Shown piece after piece: positions 9,677 to 18,657 of a stretch of DNA of 64,000 bases (its first letter is position 1; every line of letters starts with the position of its first letter). The DNA is from Phycisphaerales bacterium (lineage in GTDB: Bacteria > Planctomycetota > Phycisphaerae > Phycisphaerales > UBA1924). The stretch is taken from contig JANQQR010000015.1 of assembly GCA_028289195.1 (NCBI GenBank), positions 1 to 64,000 on the forward strand. Direction: 5' to 3'. A model generated the notes under the pieces. It did not search any database and was not told the DNA's origin. It saw only the letters and a list, made by a program, of their open reading frames with translations. Made by a program: the position numbers and the translations under genes.

Positions 9677-11125
9677 ATGCTGTTCCGGATGATCTACGAC
9701 GAAAGGCTGGCCCAGGCGGCCTACCTGATCGGGTGCCAGCGCACGGGCGAGGCGGTGATCGTCGATCCCGAGCGGGACATCGATCGGTACCTCGACCTCG
9801 CGGCGCGCGAGGGGCTGCGCATCACGGCGATCACCGAGACGCACATCCACGCGGACTTCCTCTCGGGCTGCCGCGAGATGGCCGAGAAGACCGGGGCGAA
9901 GCTGTATCTGTCGGGCGAGGGCGGCGAGGGCTGGGAGTACACCTGGCTGGACCAGAAGTCGGGCGGCGGCTCGTACGACCACCAGATCCTCCGCGACGGC
10001 GATTCGTTCAAGGTCGGCAACATCGAGCTGAAGGCCGTCCACACCCCCGGGCACACGCCCGAGCACATGTGCTTCCTCGTGACCGACCACGGGGCCGGCG
10101 CCAGCGAGCCGATGGGGATCCTCTCGGGCGATTTCGTGTTCGTAGGTGACCTCGGGCGTCCGGACCTGCTGGAAACAGCCGCGGGGGTCGAGGGGGCACG
10201 CGAGCCGAGCGCCCGGCGTCTCCACGCGAGCGCCGAGAAGCTGCGCGAATTCCCCGAGTTCCTCCAGGTCTGGCCCGGCCACGGCGCGGGCAGCGCCTGC
10301 GGCAAGGCCCTGGGAGCCGTCCCCCAGAGCACCATCGGCTACGAACTCCGCTTCAGCCCGGCGCTCGCGTCGATCGGCGACGAGCAGCGATTCGTTGACT
10401 TCATTCTCGAAGGCCAGCCTGCCCCGCCCATGTACTTCGCCACGATGAAGCGCCTGAACCGCGACGGGCCGCCGGTACTCGGGCAGTTGCCCAGGCCGGC
10501 GGAGCTCGACGCGAAGGAGCTTGGCGATGCGGTCTCGGATCGCGTTGCGGTGCTCGACACCCGCTCGTGGGATTCGTTCCGCTTCGAGCACCTGGCCGGG
10601 GCGATCTCGGCGCCGTTCGACAAGACGTTCCCGACGGTCGCCGGGTCGTACATCACCGAAGACGAGCGGATCGTCGTGATCTGCGAGCGCCACCAGGTGG
10701 GCGAGATCGTGCGCGCATTGGTGCGGATCGGTCTCGACAACGTGATCGCGTTCGCGACGCCCCAGACCGCGGGGGCGGCGTCGCCCCAGAACGGAACGGA
10801 GCAGATCAGCGTGAACGACCTGCAGGGCCGGATCGACGCGGAGTCTCCCTTCGTGCTGGACGTCCGTGGTATCGGCGAATACGACGCGGGTCACATCGCG
10901 GGGGCAATGAATGTGCCGCACACGCGATTGGCCGCGCACCTCGAAGAGTTGCCGAAGGACCGCCCGCTGCACGTGCAGTGTGCGGGTGGTGTGCGCTCGG
11001 CCCGGGCGTGCAGCTTCCTGCAGCGCAGGGGCTACGACGTGGTGAACATCGCCGGCGGGTTCCGGGCCTGGCAGCAGGCGGGGCTGCCGGTCGAGACCGA
11101 CGCGCCGCAGCCGGCCGAGGCGTGA
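9677..11125 (+). CDS. MBL-fold hydrolase with two rhodanese domains
   Basis: Metallo-beta-lactamase-fold protein of 482 residues, related to persulfide dioxygenases and similar sulfur-metabolism proteins. The metal-binding motif THIHADFLSG (H56, H58, D60) is followed by HTPGHTPEH (H122, H126) and GDFVFVGDLGRPDLL. Two rhodanese modules follow. The C-terminal one has a canonical active-site loop, QCAGGVRS with Cys435; the first has a cysteine at the equivalent place but an atypical loop (VICERHQVGE), so it may be inactive or have altered specificity. A protein of this layout would handle glutathione or protein persulfides in the cytoplasm; the exact substrate is inferred from the family. The start is supported by TTGGAGG eleven bases upstream. 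Its stop faces the stop of the asparaginase gene with three bases between them. Confidence 0.88.
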   Translation: MLFRMIYDERLAQAAYLIGCQRTGEAVIVDPERDIDRYLDLAAREGLRITAITETHIHADFLSGCREMAEKTGAKLYLSGEGGEGWEYTWLDQKSGGGSYDHQILRDGDSFKVGNIELKAVHTPGHTPEHMCFLVTDHGAGASEPMGILSGDFVFVGDLGRPDLLETAAGVEGAREPSARRLHASAEKLREFPEFLQVWPGHGAGSACGKALGAVPQSTIGYELRFSPALASIGDEQRFVDFILEGQPAPPMYFATMKRLNRDGPPVLGQLPRPAELDAKELGDAVSDRVAVLDTRSWDSFRFEHLAGAISAPFDKTFPTVAGSYITEDERIVVICERHQVGEIVRALVRIGLDNVIAFATPQTAGAASPQNGTEQISVNDLQGRIDAESPFVLDVRGIGEYDAGHIAGAMNVPHTRLAAHLEELPKDRPLHVQCAGGVRSARACSFLQRRGYDVVNIAGGFRAWQQAGLPVETDAPQPAEA

Positions 11126-11128
11126 GGC

Positions 11129-12205
11129 CTACCAGTCGGCGCGATCGAAGAGGAACGCGCAGTCCTCGTGGCGCGCGCCCTGCACGTCGGACACCGCGAA
11201 CTGGCGCCCGCTCCACATTGACGCCGAGCCGTAGGTGCCATCCCTGCGGACCGCGTAGAACAGCACCTGGAAGTTGGGCTTCCCGCTGGGGCGCTGCAGG
11301 CGGGCGACGCGGGTCTTGTCGGCGATCATCCGGAGGGCGTAGAGGCAGGCATCTTCGGGGGTGTCTCCCGACTCCATGCGCGCGACGATGGTCCGCGCGC
11401 CGCAGATCTGGATCACGGCTTCTCCCCGGCCCGTTGCGCCGGCGCTGCCGACCTCGTTGTCGGTGTAGAGGCCCGCGCCGATGATCGGTGAGTCGCCGAC
11501 GCGCCCCGGGATCTTCCACGAGAGCCCGCTCGTCGTCGTCACGCCGGCGAGGTCCCCTCCCGGCGTGAGCGCCGAGCAGTGGATCGTGCCGTAGGTGTGC
11601 GTGATGGAGCCCTCGCGCGCGGCTTGCGGGTCGCGCCCGTCGAGCGGGATGTCGAATTCGTCCGGCGCGAGCCAGTCGTCGCTGTCGTTGAGCTTGCTCC
11701 TCCACTCGAGCCACGCCTTGCGCGACTCTTCGGTCAGCAGGTTCGTCTCCTTGAACCCGAGCTTCTTGGCGAAGCGGAGCGCGCCCTCGCCGACGATCAG
11801 GCAGTGGTCCGTGCGCCGCGCGACCTCACGCGCGACCGCGGCCGGGTTCTGGATGTTGCGCAGCGAAGCCACGGCGCCCGCGCGGTGCATCGGGCCGTGC
11901 ATGACCGAGGAGTCGAGTTCGACGACCCCGTCCTCGTTCGGCAGGCCCCCGAGGCCGACGGTCTGATCGCTGGGGTCGTCTTCCACGAGGCGGACGCCCT
12001 CGACGACAGCGTCGAGCGGGTCGGCGCCCGCGCGGATCATGTCCCGCGCCTTGGCGACTGACCCGAGACCGTTGAAGCTGGCGATCGCGACCGGCCCGCC
12101 GGGTCCGGCGCCCTGGGCGCGGGCGGTTCCGGCCTTGGTTGCCAGCGCGGCCGCCGAAACGGAGACAGCGCCGATGAACCGCCGGCGATCGAGGAACTGC
12201 GTCAT
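11129..12205 (-). CDS. Tat-exported N4-glycosylasparaginase / isoaspartyl peptidase-like Ntn hydrolase
   Basis: Member of the asparaginase-2 (T2) N-terminal-nucleophile hydrolase family, 358 residues. These proteins are made as one chain and cut themselves before a threonine, which becomes the nucleophile; the likely site here is G206/T207 in TYGTIHCSAL. The conserved GVTTTSGL, GRVGDSPIIGAG and GRGEAVIQ segments match substrate-binding loops of glycosylasparaginases. The N-terminus LDRRRFIGAV followed by a hydrophobic stretch is a twin-arginine signal, so the enzyme is probably exported folded. TatA is encoded elsewhere in this window. AAGGAGAG just upstream of the ATG is a strong ribosome-binding site. 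It sits 39 bases after the FmdB-like gene on the same strand, suggesting one transcript. Confidence 0.88.
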   Translation of the reverse strand: MTQFLDRRRFIGAVSVSAAALATKAGTARAQGAGPGGPVAIASFNGLGSVAKARDMIRAGADPLDAVVEGVRLVEDDPSDQTVGLGGLPNEDGVVELDSSVMHGPMHRAGAVASLRNIQNPAAVAREVARRTDHCLIVGEGALRFAKKLGFKETNLLTEESRKAWLEWRSKLNDSDDWLAPDEFDIPLDGRDPQAAREGSITHTYGTIHCSALTPGGDLAGVTTTSGLSWKIPGRVGDSPIIGAGLYTDNEVGSAGATGRGEAVIQICGARTIVARMESGDTPEDACLYALRMIADKTRVARLQRPSGKPNFQVLFYAVRRDGTYGSASMWSGRQFAVSDVQGARHEDCAFLFDRADW

Positions 12206-12244
12206 GGATCTCTCTCCTTGGACTCGGAGGCCTGCGCCCGCCGG

Positions 12245-12544
12245 TCAGTCGTCGGCGTTCAGGGTGCTCGGCCCCTTGCCTGCCGTCTTCTCGTAGTGCC
12301 CGTCGCCGGCCTTGACGTACTTCGTGAAACCGAGTTCTCCGAGCTTCTTGTCGTCGTTGGCCGTGCGCGAGGCGACGTGGTCCGACATGGCCCCGGGGAT
12401 ATAGGGGGGCTGGATGACGCGCCGGACCGGCTCGCCGGTCTCGGGGTGCGAGGTCAGCGCATCGTCGCGCATGCTCTGCTCGACTTCGAACACCTCGCCG
12501 GGCTCGCCGTCGTCGCGGATCACTTCATAGACATAGGTCGGCAT
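12245..12544 (-). CDS. FmdB-like small protein without zinc-ribbon cysteines
   Basis: A 99-residue protein starting MPTYVYEVI, the typical opening of FmdB-family regulators, with the downstream consensus HPETGEPVRRVIQ. Normal FmdB proteins carry paired CxxC motifs that bind zinc; this one has no cysteines, so it is the ribbon-less variant of the family. The function is not known and I do not propose one. The frame remains open upstream to 12664, but homologous proteins begin at MPTYVYE, and that extension would overlap the promoter of the divergent protease gene. It is divergent from the tricorn-like gene and probably co-transcribed with the asparaginase gene downstream. Confidence 0.75.
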   Translation of the reverse strand: MPTYVYEVIRDDGEPGEVFEVEQSMRDDALTSHPETGEPVRRVIQPPYIPGAMSDHVASRTANDDKKLGELGFTKYVKAGDGHYEKTAGKGPSTLNADD

Positions 12545-12579
12545 GGGATTCGCCCCGCAATCGATCGTGGGTGACGCCG

Positions 12580-12587
12580 GTATAGTA
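12580..12587. promoter_or_regulatory. Putative bidirectional -10 element
   Basis: The sequence GTATAGTAG reads TATAGT (12581-12586) towards the tricorn-like gene and TACTAT (12587-12582) towards the FmdB-like gene. It lies in the 103-base spacer between the two divergent starts. Neither direction has a clear -35. Confidence 0.4.
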
Positions 12588-12647
12588 GCGCACGCCGGCG
12601 TTTGATGAACTCCGGCTCCCGACCGATCCCCGCAGAGGTACCCGACA

Positions 12648-15600
12648 ATGCGCACCCTCGCCACGACGTTGCTCGTCTCCAGCGTGACCCTCGCCTCCGT
12701 CGCCGATGGCGCCGGGAAGCCCGGCTACTACCGCCAGCCGGCGATCCACGGAGACACCGTGGTGTTCGTCGCCGAGGGCGATCTCTGGAGCGTGCCGGTC
12801 AGCGGCGGTGTCGCGCAACGGATCACGACCCACCACGGCCAGGAGACGCGCCCGTCGATCTCTCCGGACGGCTCGCTCATCGCGTTCACCGCCGGGTACG
12901 AGGGCCCGGCCGAGATCTACACCATGCCGCTCGGCGGCGGGCTCCCGACCCGACGGACCTTCGAGGGCGCCGGCAGCGACCGGTACCTGCGTCCCGTCGG
13001 CTGGGCTCCCGACGGACGCCTGGTCTACACCACACGGCGCCTCTCGACCGTGCCCAACAGCCAACTGGTCCTGCTGGACCTGGCGTCCGGCGACGAAGAG
13101 CGCGTGCCGCTCGAGCAGGCCGCGGATGGCGTGTACGGCTCGTCATCGCTCGTGTTCACGCGCCTGCCATTCAATGGGAGTTGGGGCAAGCGCTACGACG
13201 GCGGCACGGTGGAGCAGCTCTGGCGATTCGACGGCTCCGGGGATGAGGCGGTCGCGCTGACCTCCGACTTCCGCGGCGCCAGCCGCGAGCCGATGTGGTG
13301 GGACGGGCGGGTGGTCTTCGCGACCGATCGCGACGGCACCATGAACCTCTGGTCCATGACTCTGGACGGCGGCGACCTCCGCCAGCACACGCAGCACTAC
13401 GGGTTCGATGTGCTCGGCCCGTCGAACGATGGCGACCGCGTGGTGTACCAGCACCGCGCCGACCTGCGCATTCACAACCTGAGCACGGGCGAGGACTCCC
13501 TCATCCCGATCACCCTGAACTCGGACTTCGACCAGACCCGCGAGAAGTGGGTCGAGAAGCCGATGGACTACGTCACCAGCTGGGACATCAGCCCGGATGG
13601 CGACCGGGTCGTCCTGACCGCCCGCGGCGAGGTGTTCGCTGTTCCGACCGACCACGGACGCATCGTCCGGGCGACGCGGGCCTCGGGTGTGCGCTACCGG
13701 CGGGGCGCGTTCATGCCCGACGGCGAGCGCCTGATGGTCATGAGCGACGAATCGGGCGAGGTGGAGTTCTGGTCGCTCCCCGCCGACGGCATCGGCGAGC
13801 CCGAGCAGCACTCGGACGATGCAAGCATCCTGATCATGCAGTACGAGGTGTCGCCCGACGGCACAAAGGCGGCCTACGCCAACAAGAACTTCGGAGTCTG
13901 GATCCGCGACCTGGAAACCGGTGAGAAGACCTTCGTCGACGAGGGCGGCTTCTGGTACTCGGACGACCTCGAGTGGTCGCTCGACAGCCGCTGGCTCACC
14001 TACACGCTTGCCGTCGACGGCAGCTCGCACGGCGAGGTGCACCTCTTCGATACCCAAACGGGTGCGATCGAGGCGCTGACCACTCGCGCGTACAACTCCT
14101 ACGACGCCCGCTTCAGCGCCGACGGCAAGTGGATCTACCTGATCTCGGAGCGCCACTTTCGGACGATCGTCGGCTCGCCGTGGGGGCCGCGTCAGCCGGA
14201 GCCCCACTTCGACCGTCCGGCCAAGATCTTCCAGATCGCTCTCGAACCGAACCTGGCGTCTCCGTTCCTCGAGCCCAACGAGCTGATGGGCCAGGAGCAA
14301 GACGAGACCAAGAGCGAGGAGTCCGACACCGACGAGAGCGCCGAGAACGACGGAGAGGACGCCGACGGCGAAGCGGTCGAACCGGTGAGCATCGACCTCG
14401 ACGGCATCGCCACGCGTCTCTACGAGGTGCCCGCGGGCAACGGGAACTACTTCAACCTGATGGTCGGAGAGGACACGCTGTTCTGGATGGACGTCGAGGA
14501 CCTGCACGCGGGCGACCAGATCCTCAAGTCCATGAAGATCACCGGCGAGAAGCCGGAGGTGAAGACCGTCGCCAGCGGCGTCCGCGGCGTGGTGATGAGC
14601 GCGGACCGGAAGAAGCTGCTCCTCCGCAAGGGCGCCGACCTCCACGTGATCGACGCCGCTCACGGCGAGGTGAAGCTCAACGACGAGAGCAAGGTAGACC
14701 TGGGCGATTGGGAGTTCAGCCTCATCCCGCTGGAGGAGCGCCGCCAGATGTTCGTCGACTCCTGGAGGCTGATGCGCGACTACTTCTACGATCCCGGCCT
14801 GCACGGCGTCGATTGGCAGGAGGTCCTGGACCGGCACCTGCCCCTCGTGGATCGTGTGACGGATCGCGCCGAGCTCAGTGACCTGGTCGCCCAGATGGTC
14901 TCCGAACTGAGCGCGCTGCACACCTTTGTCTACGGCGGTGACCAGCGCGACGGCGATGAGAACGTGCAGCCCGCATCGTTGGGAGCTCGCCTGGTGCGTG
15001 ACGCGCGGGGCGGCGGGTTCCGCATCGAGCACATCTATCTGTGGGACCCCGACGAGCCGGAGCGCCAGCCCCCGCTGGGCCGACCCGACCTCAGGGTGAG
15101 CGTGGGCGATGTCATCACGATGATCGACGGCGTGGACCTCTCCGCCGAGGTGTACATCCAGAAGCACCTCCGGGCGAAGGTCGGAGAGCAGGTGCGCCTC
15201 CGGATCAAGGACGCCGAGGACGGATCGGAGCGGGACGTCATCGTGCACCCGATCAGCCAGGGCGCCGAAGCCGACCTGCGCTACCACGAATGGGAGTACA
15301 CCCGGCGCCTCCGCGTCGAGGAAGCGTCGGACGGTCGGATCGGCTACATCCACCTGCGGGCGATGGGCGCCGGCAACATGGCCGAGTGGATCCGTCACTA
15401 CCCGCGGGCCTTCGACAAGGAAGGCCTCATCATCGATGTCCGCTACAACCGCGGCGGCAACATCGACTCATGGATCCTCAACCGGCTCCTGCGCAAGGCG
15501 TGGTTCTTCTGGCAGGGGCGGGCCGGCAAGCCCTACTGGAACATGCAGATGGCGTTCCGGGGCCACAAGGCGACACTCATCAACGAGCGAACGGCCAGCG

Positions 15601-15968
15601 ACGGCGAGGCGTTCGCCGAGGGCTTCCGGCGCCTCGGCATGGGCCCACTCATCGGAACACGCACCTGGGGCGGCGGCATCTGGCTGACGAGCTCGAACCT
15701 GCTCGTGGACGGGGGCATCGCCACCGCTGCTGAGTTCGGCGTCTACGGTCCGGAGGGCGAGTGGATCATCGAAGGTTCGGGCGTGAGCCCGGACATCGAG
15801 ATCGACAACCCGCCCCACGCGACATTCATGGGCGCCGACGCCCAGCTCGACCACGCCGTCGAGTTCCTGCTCCAGAAGATGGAAGAGGAGCCGGTCGAAG
15901 TCACGCCGAAGCCCGAAGGGAAGGACCTGAGCTTCCCCGAACGCCGTATGTGGGGGCAGCAGCCTTAG
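12648..15968 (+). CDS. Tricorn-like S41 peptidase with PDZ domain
   Basis: Large exported protease of 1106 residues with tricorn architecture. It has a short signal peptide, an N-terminal WD40-like propeller (repeats such as PSISPDGSLIAF), a second propeller region, an acidic linker around residues 547-575 (EESDTDESAENDGEDAD), a tricorn C1/PDZ-like segment around residues 790-890, and a C-terminal S41 catalytic domain. The nucleophile is S984 in TASDGEAFAEGF, and H758 in SALHTFVYGGD matches the tricorn catalytic histidine. The family degrades peptides released by other proteases, which agrees with the M14, S9 and M20 peptidases in this window. AGAGG lies upstream of the ATG. Its TAG stop overlaps by three bases the stop of the convergent permease gene. 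Confidence 0.9.
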   Translation: MRTLATTLLVSSVTLASVADGAGKPGYYRQPAIHGDTVVFVAEGDLWSVPVSGGVAQRITTHHGQETRPSISPDGSLIAFTAGYEGPAEIYTMPLGGGLPTRRTFEGAGSDRYLRPVGWAPDGRLVYTTRRLSTVPNSQLVLLDLASGDEERVPLEQAADGVYGSSSLVFTRLPFNGSWGKRYDGGTVEQLWRFDGSGDEAVALTSDFRGASREPMWWDGRVVFATDRDGTMNLWSMTLDGGDLRQHTQHYGFDVLGPSNDGDRVVYQHRADLRIHNLSTGEDSLIPITLNSDFDQTREKWVEKPMDYVTSWDISPDGDRVVLTARGEVFAVPTDHGRIVRATRASGVRYRRGAFMPDGERLMVMSDESGEVEFWSLPADGIGEPEQHSDDASILIMQYEVSPDGTKAAYANKNFGVWIRDLETGEKTFVDEGGFWYSDDLEWSLDSRWLTYTLAVDGSSHGEVHLFDTQTGAIEALTTRAYNSYDARFSADGKWIYLISERHFRTIVGSPWGPRQPEPHFDRPAKIFQIALEPNLASPFLEPNELMGQEQDETKSEESDTDESAENDGEDADGEAVEPVSIDLDGIATRLYEVPAGNGNYFNLMVGEDTLFWMDVEDLHAGDQILKSMKITGEKPEVKTVASGVRGVVMSADRKKLLLRKGADLHVIDAAHGEVKLNDESKVDLGDWEFSLIPLEERRQMFVDSWRLMRDYFYDPGLHGVDWQEVLDRHLPLVDRVTDRAELSDLVAQMVSELSALHTFVYGGDQRDGDENVQPASLGARLVRDARGGGFRIEHIYLWDPDEPERQPPLGRPDLRVSVGDVITMIDGVDLSAEVYIQKHLRAKVGEQVRLRIKDAEDGSERDVIVHPISQGAEADLRYHEWEYTRRLRVEEASDGRIGYIHLRAMGAGNMAEWIRHYPRAFDKEGLIIDVRYNRGGNIDSWILNRLLRKAWFFWQGRAGKPYWNMQMAFRGHKATLINERTASDGEAFAEGFRRLGMGPLIGTRTWGGGIWLTSSNLLVDGGIATAAEFGVYGPEGEWIIEGSGVSPDIEIDNPPHATFMGADAQLDHAVEFLLQKMEEEPVEVTPKPEGKDLSFPERRMWGQQP

Positions 15969-17335
15969 CGGGGGATCGTCTTGCCGTGCGGGTCGATCCC
16001 GGGATCGCCCGATTCGCGTTCGAGTTCCGAGCTGAGCCCGTGCTCGCGGACGTGCTCGAGATCCATGGCCGTCCCGTGCACGTGGTCCGGTCGGAGCCCG
16101 AGCTCGCGCACGAGGTAGGCCTCCCACAGCCGGTGCACGCGCACGAGTGAGCGAGCATGCTCACGCCCGGACTCCGTGAGCGCAAAGCCTTGGTCTCCCC
16201 TCCGCTCGAGCCGTCCTCCGCGCACATTCGAGCGGAGTGCTGCCCGCGCGAGAAGGCGCTCGGTGCCACCTTCGCCGACTCCGAGGGTCAGGTGCCGCCT
16301 CTCGAGCGTCGCATCGCCGTCCGGGGCCGACTCTTCAACGCGATAGAGCATCGCGAGTTGGTCTTCCGACAGCACGCGCACCCTGTATCGGAGCTTCCGC
16401 AAGGCCGAAGCAGCCAGCCCGTATCGCGGCGAAAGGAGCACCGCGACCAGGACACCGACCCCGCCGAGCGTCGCGATCATGCCCGAGGACTCCAACTCGA
16501 CGGCTCCCGGATCGGGAGAAACCGCCGGCCAGCGCGTTGCGAGGAAGTACCCGCCGGTCGACATCACCAGCGCGAGCGCAGCGGACAGCGCTATCTGCAC
16601 TCCCAGTCGGTCCGTCATCATCCGGGCCATCGCCGCAGGGCACGCGAGCATGGCGACGACCAGAATGACCCCCACGGCTTCGAATGAAGCAACGACCGAC
16701 AACGCAACGACCAGGAGGAGCGCCACGTGCATCACCCCGGCGTGCACGCCCTGGGCGCTCGAATGCTCCGGATCGAAGGAGCTGATCCTGAGTTCCTTGT
16801 AGAACAGACCGACGAACACCAGCACGATCGCGAGCGTGAGCGCGAGGCTCTGAACCTGGCGGGGCAAACCGCCGATCGACTCGAGCGAGAACAGTCCGCC
16901 GACCGTTGCCGGCGGCTCCCACACCAGCGAGAGGTGCTCGATCGCGCCGTAGAGCACGCAGTCGGCGTCCACGTGACTGTTCCGCACGTTGATCGATACC
17001 AGCACGACACCGAGCGCAAACATGATCGTGAACACGACTCCCATCGACGAGCCCTCGTCGAGCCGGGCGAGGCGCCGGACGGCGCCCACCAGCAGTGCGC
17101 AGGCCACGCCGGCGACAGCAGCCCCGGCGAGCATCGGGAAGGTCGTCGCCTCTCCGAGCAGGAGGAACGCGACGATGAGACCGGGCAGCACCGAGTGCGA
17201 GATCGCGTCGCCCATCATCGCCATGCGTTTGAGCACGAGGTAGTTGCCGATGATGCCGCAGGACAGCGCCGCGAGCGCAGCGGCGAGGAGCGGCATCAGG
17301 TCGAGCGCCATGAAGTCGGTGAGTCCGGGACTCAT
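15965..17335 (-). CDS. Metal ABC transporter permease fused to DtxR-like repressor domain (second permease)
   Basis: The N-terminal ~300 residues form a multi-pass ABC-3 family permease (MntB/ZnuB/TroD type), recognisable from GDAISHSVLPGL and the EAVGVILVVAMLACPAA segment. The C-terminal ~150 residues are soluble and resemble an iron-dependent (DtxR/MntR) repressor: a winged-helix-like stretch ending FALTESGREHARS, then VHRLWEAYL, HVHGTAMDLEHV, and finally DPHGKTIPR. DtxR metal ligands map onto conserved residues here: His and Glu of HRLWE, His of HVHG, and Glu-His of LEH. Chlamydial YtgC-YtgR is a known fusion of this kind, in which the repressor half is released by proteolysis. The ATG at 17335 overlaps the stop of the first permease by four bases (ATGA). 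Confidence 0.88.
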   Translation of the reverse strand: MSPGLTDFMALDLMPLLAAALAALSCGIIGNYLVLKRMAMMGDAISHSVLPGLIVAFLLLGEATTFPMLAGAAVAGVACALLVGAVRRLARLDEGSSMGVVFTIMFALGVVLVSINVRNSHVDADCVLYGAIEHLSLVWEPPATVGGLFSLESIGGLPRQVQSLALTLAIVLVFVGLFYKELRISSFDPEHSSAQGVHAGVMHVALLLVVALSVVASFEAVGVILVVAMLACPAAMARMMTDRLGVQIALSAALALVMSTGGYFLATRWPAVSPDPGAVELESSGMIATLGGVGVLVAVLLSPRYGLAASALRKLRYRVRVLSEDQLAMLYRVEESAPDGDATLERRHLTLGVGEGGTERLLARAALRSNVRGGRLERRGDQGFALTESGREHARSLVRVHRLWEAYLVRELGLRPDHVHGTAMDLEHVREHGLSSELERESGDPGIDPHGKTIPR

Positions 17336-18657
17336 CGCGGCCCTCCCGCTCCGTTCATCGAGCTCCGCTCGGCGTCGACCGCGCGCTCGAGTTCGGCAAC
17401 GAGCTCCGGGCTGAGGGTGTGCTCGACCAAGTCCGCAGGGCTGTGGACGTGCGTGGGGGCCACGTGCAGATAGCGCTCCAGGTACAGCTCCCACAGCCGG
17501 TGTGCGCGGGAGATCCGTTGAGCCTCGGACGCACCGCGCAGATCGAGCACGAATTCGGCCCCTTCGATCCGAGCGAATCGCCGGACCCGGAGGCTGATCC
17601 GGACAAACCACCGCCAGAGCGGCCAATCCTCGACGGCCCGCAGGGCATCGGCAACCGGGACCCTCGCTCCGTTCTCGACCTGCTCTCCCCGCTCTTCGAG
17701 CCACTCGCACGCGCTGCGGAGAGCGTGCTCGCGACCGATGCGGACGCGCAACCGAGCCAGCCTCAACGCGCTCGCGGCCAGCCCTCGCGAGGGAGCTATG
17801 AGCAGGCTGACCACAAACACCGCGCCCGCGCACAGCACGATCGCGCCGCCGGTCGGCATCCTGGGCACGACCGCGGAGATCGCCGCCCCGACGTAGCCCG
17901 ATACGGCCCCGATCCCCGCCGACAGCGCCACGACCCGCCAGAGCCGATCCGTCCACAGGCGGGCGCTCGCCGGTGGCACGACCAGCAACGCCACGATCAG
18001 CACGATGCCCACCGCCTGGATGCCGATCACCGTGACCGTCACCACGAGCGCCATCAGCGCCAGGTCGATCGCACCCGTCGGCCATCCCCGAGCGCTGGCG
18101 AATTCGCCGTCGAAGCAGACCAGGCGGAGTTCCTTGAAGAGCAGCGTGACCCCGAGAGCGCAGATCAACGCCAGAACGCCCATCGTGATCGCGTCGCCAG
18201 TGCGCATCGCCGCGGCTTGCCCGAGGATCAGCGAGCGCAGCCCCGCCTGATTGCCGCCGGGGAGCGACTGGATGTGGCTGAGAATCACAACACCGAGCCC
18301 GAACATGGAACTGAGGACAACGGCCATTGCGGCATCCTCGGACAGCCGGCGCGACCTGGTCAGCACATGGACGAATCCGACGCCGAGCACGCCGAACACC
18401 GCCGCGCCCAGGAGCAGCCACGCCGGAGCGCGGGGATCCAGGCCGATCGCGCTTGCGATGAGGAACGCGACGCCGATACCCGGGAGGGTGGCGTGGGCGA
18501 GCGCATCACCCATGAGCGATCTGCCGCGAAGCAGCGCGAACGCGCCGACGGAGCCCGCCGCCGCCCCGAGCAGCAGCGTGGCGCTCTGCACGACCGTCGC
18601 GTTGTAGCCCCCGCGCAGGAGCAGGACGTCCCACAGACCGGCGGGCGCCGCGCTCAC
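17332..18657 (-). CDS. Metal ABC transporter permease with degenerate DtxR-like C-terminal domain (first permease)
   Basis: ABC-3 family integral membrane subunit of 441 residues. [18 protein letters not shown] and the hydrophobic segment ending LLVVPPASA identify the permease (about residues 1-300). The last ~140 residues again resemble Dtx[27 protein letters not shown] and [10 protein letters not shown] line up with the dimerisation/metal-binding domain and keep the His, Glu, His and Glu-His ligand positions. The region where the DNA-binding helix should lie is poorly conserved, so this copy may not bind DNA. It starts with GTG at 18657, overlapping the ATPase stop (GTGA), and its own stop overlaps the next permease. 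Translational coupling of all three genes is likely. Confidence 0.87.
   Translation of the reverse strand: MSAAPAGLWDVLLLRGGYNATVVQSATLLLGAAAGSVGAFALLRGRSLMGDALAHATLPGIGVAFLIASAIGLDPRAPAWLLLGAAVFGVLGVGFVHVLTRSRRLSEDAAMAVVLSSMFGLGVVILSHIQSLPGGNQAGLRSLILGQAAAMRTGDAITMGVLALICALGVTLLFKELRLVCFDGEFASARGWPTGAIDLALMALVVTVTVIGIQAVGIVLIVALLVVPPASARLWTDRLWRVVALSAGIGAVSGYVGAAISAVVPRMPTGGAIVLCAGAVFVVSLLIAPSRGLAASALRLARLRVRIGREHALRSACEWLEERGEQVENGARVPVADALRAVEDWPLWRWFVRISLRVRRFARIEGAEFVLDLRGASEAQRISRAHRLWELYLERYLHVAPTHVHSPADLVEHTLSPELVAELERAVDAERSSMNGAGGPR

Noticed and set aside
13143-15398. Long antisense frame across the tricorn-like gene
   Set aside because: Same reason: composition-driven, rich in Val, Asp, His, without a ribosome-binding site.
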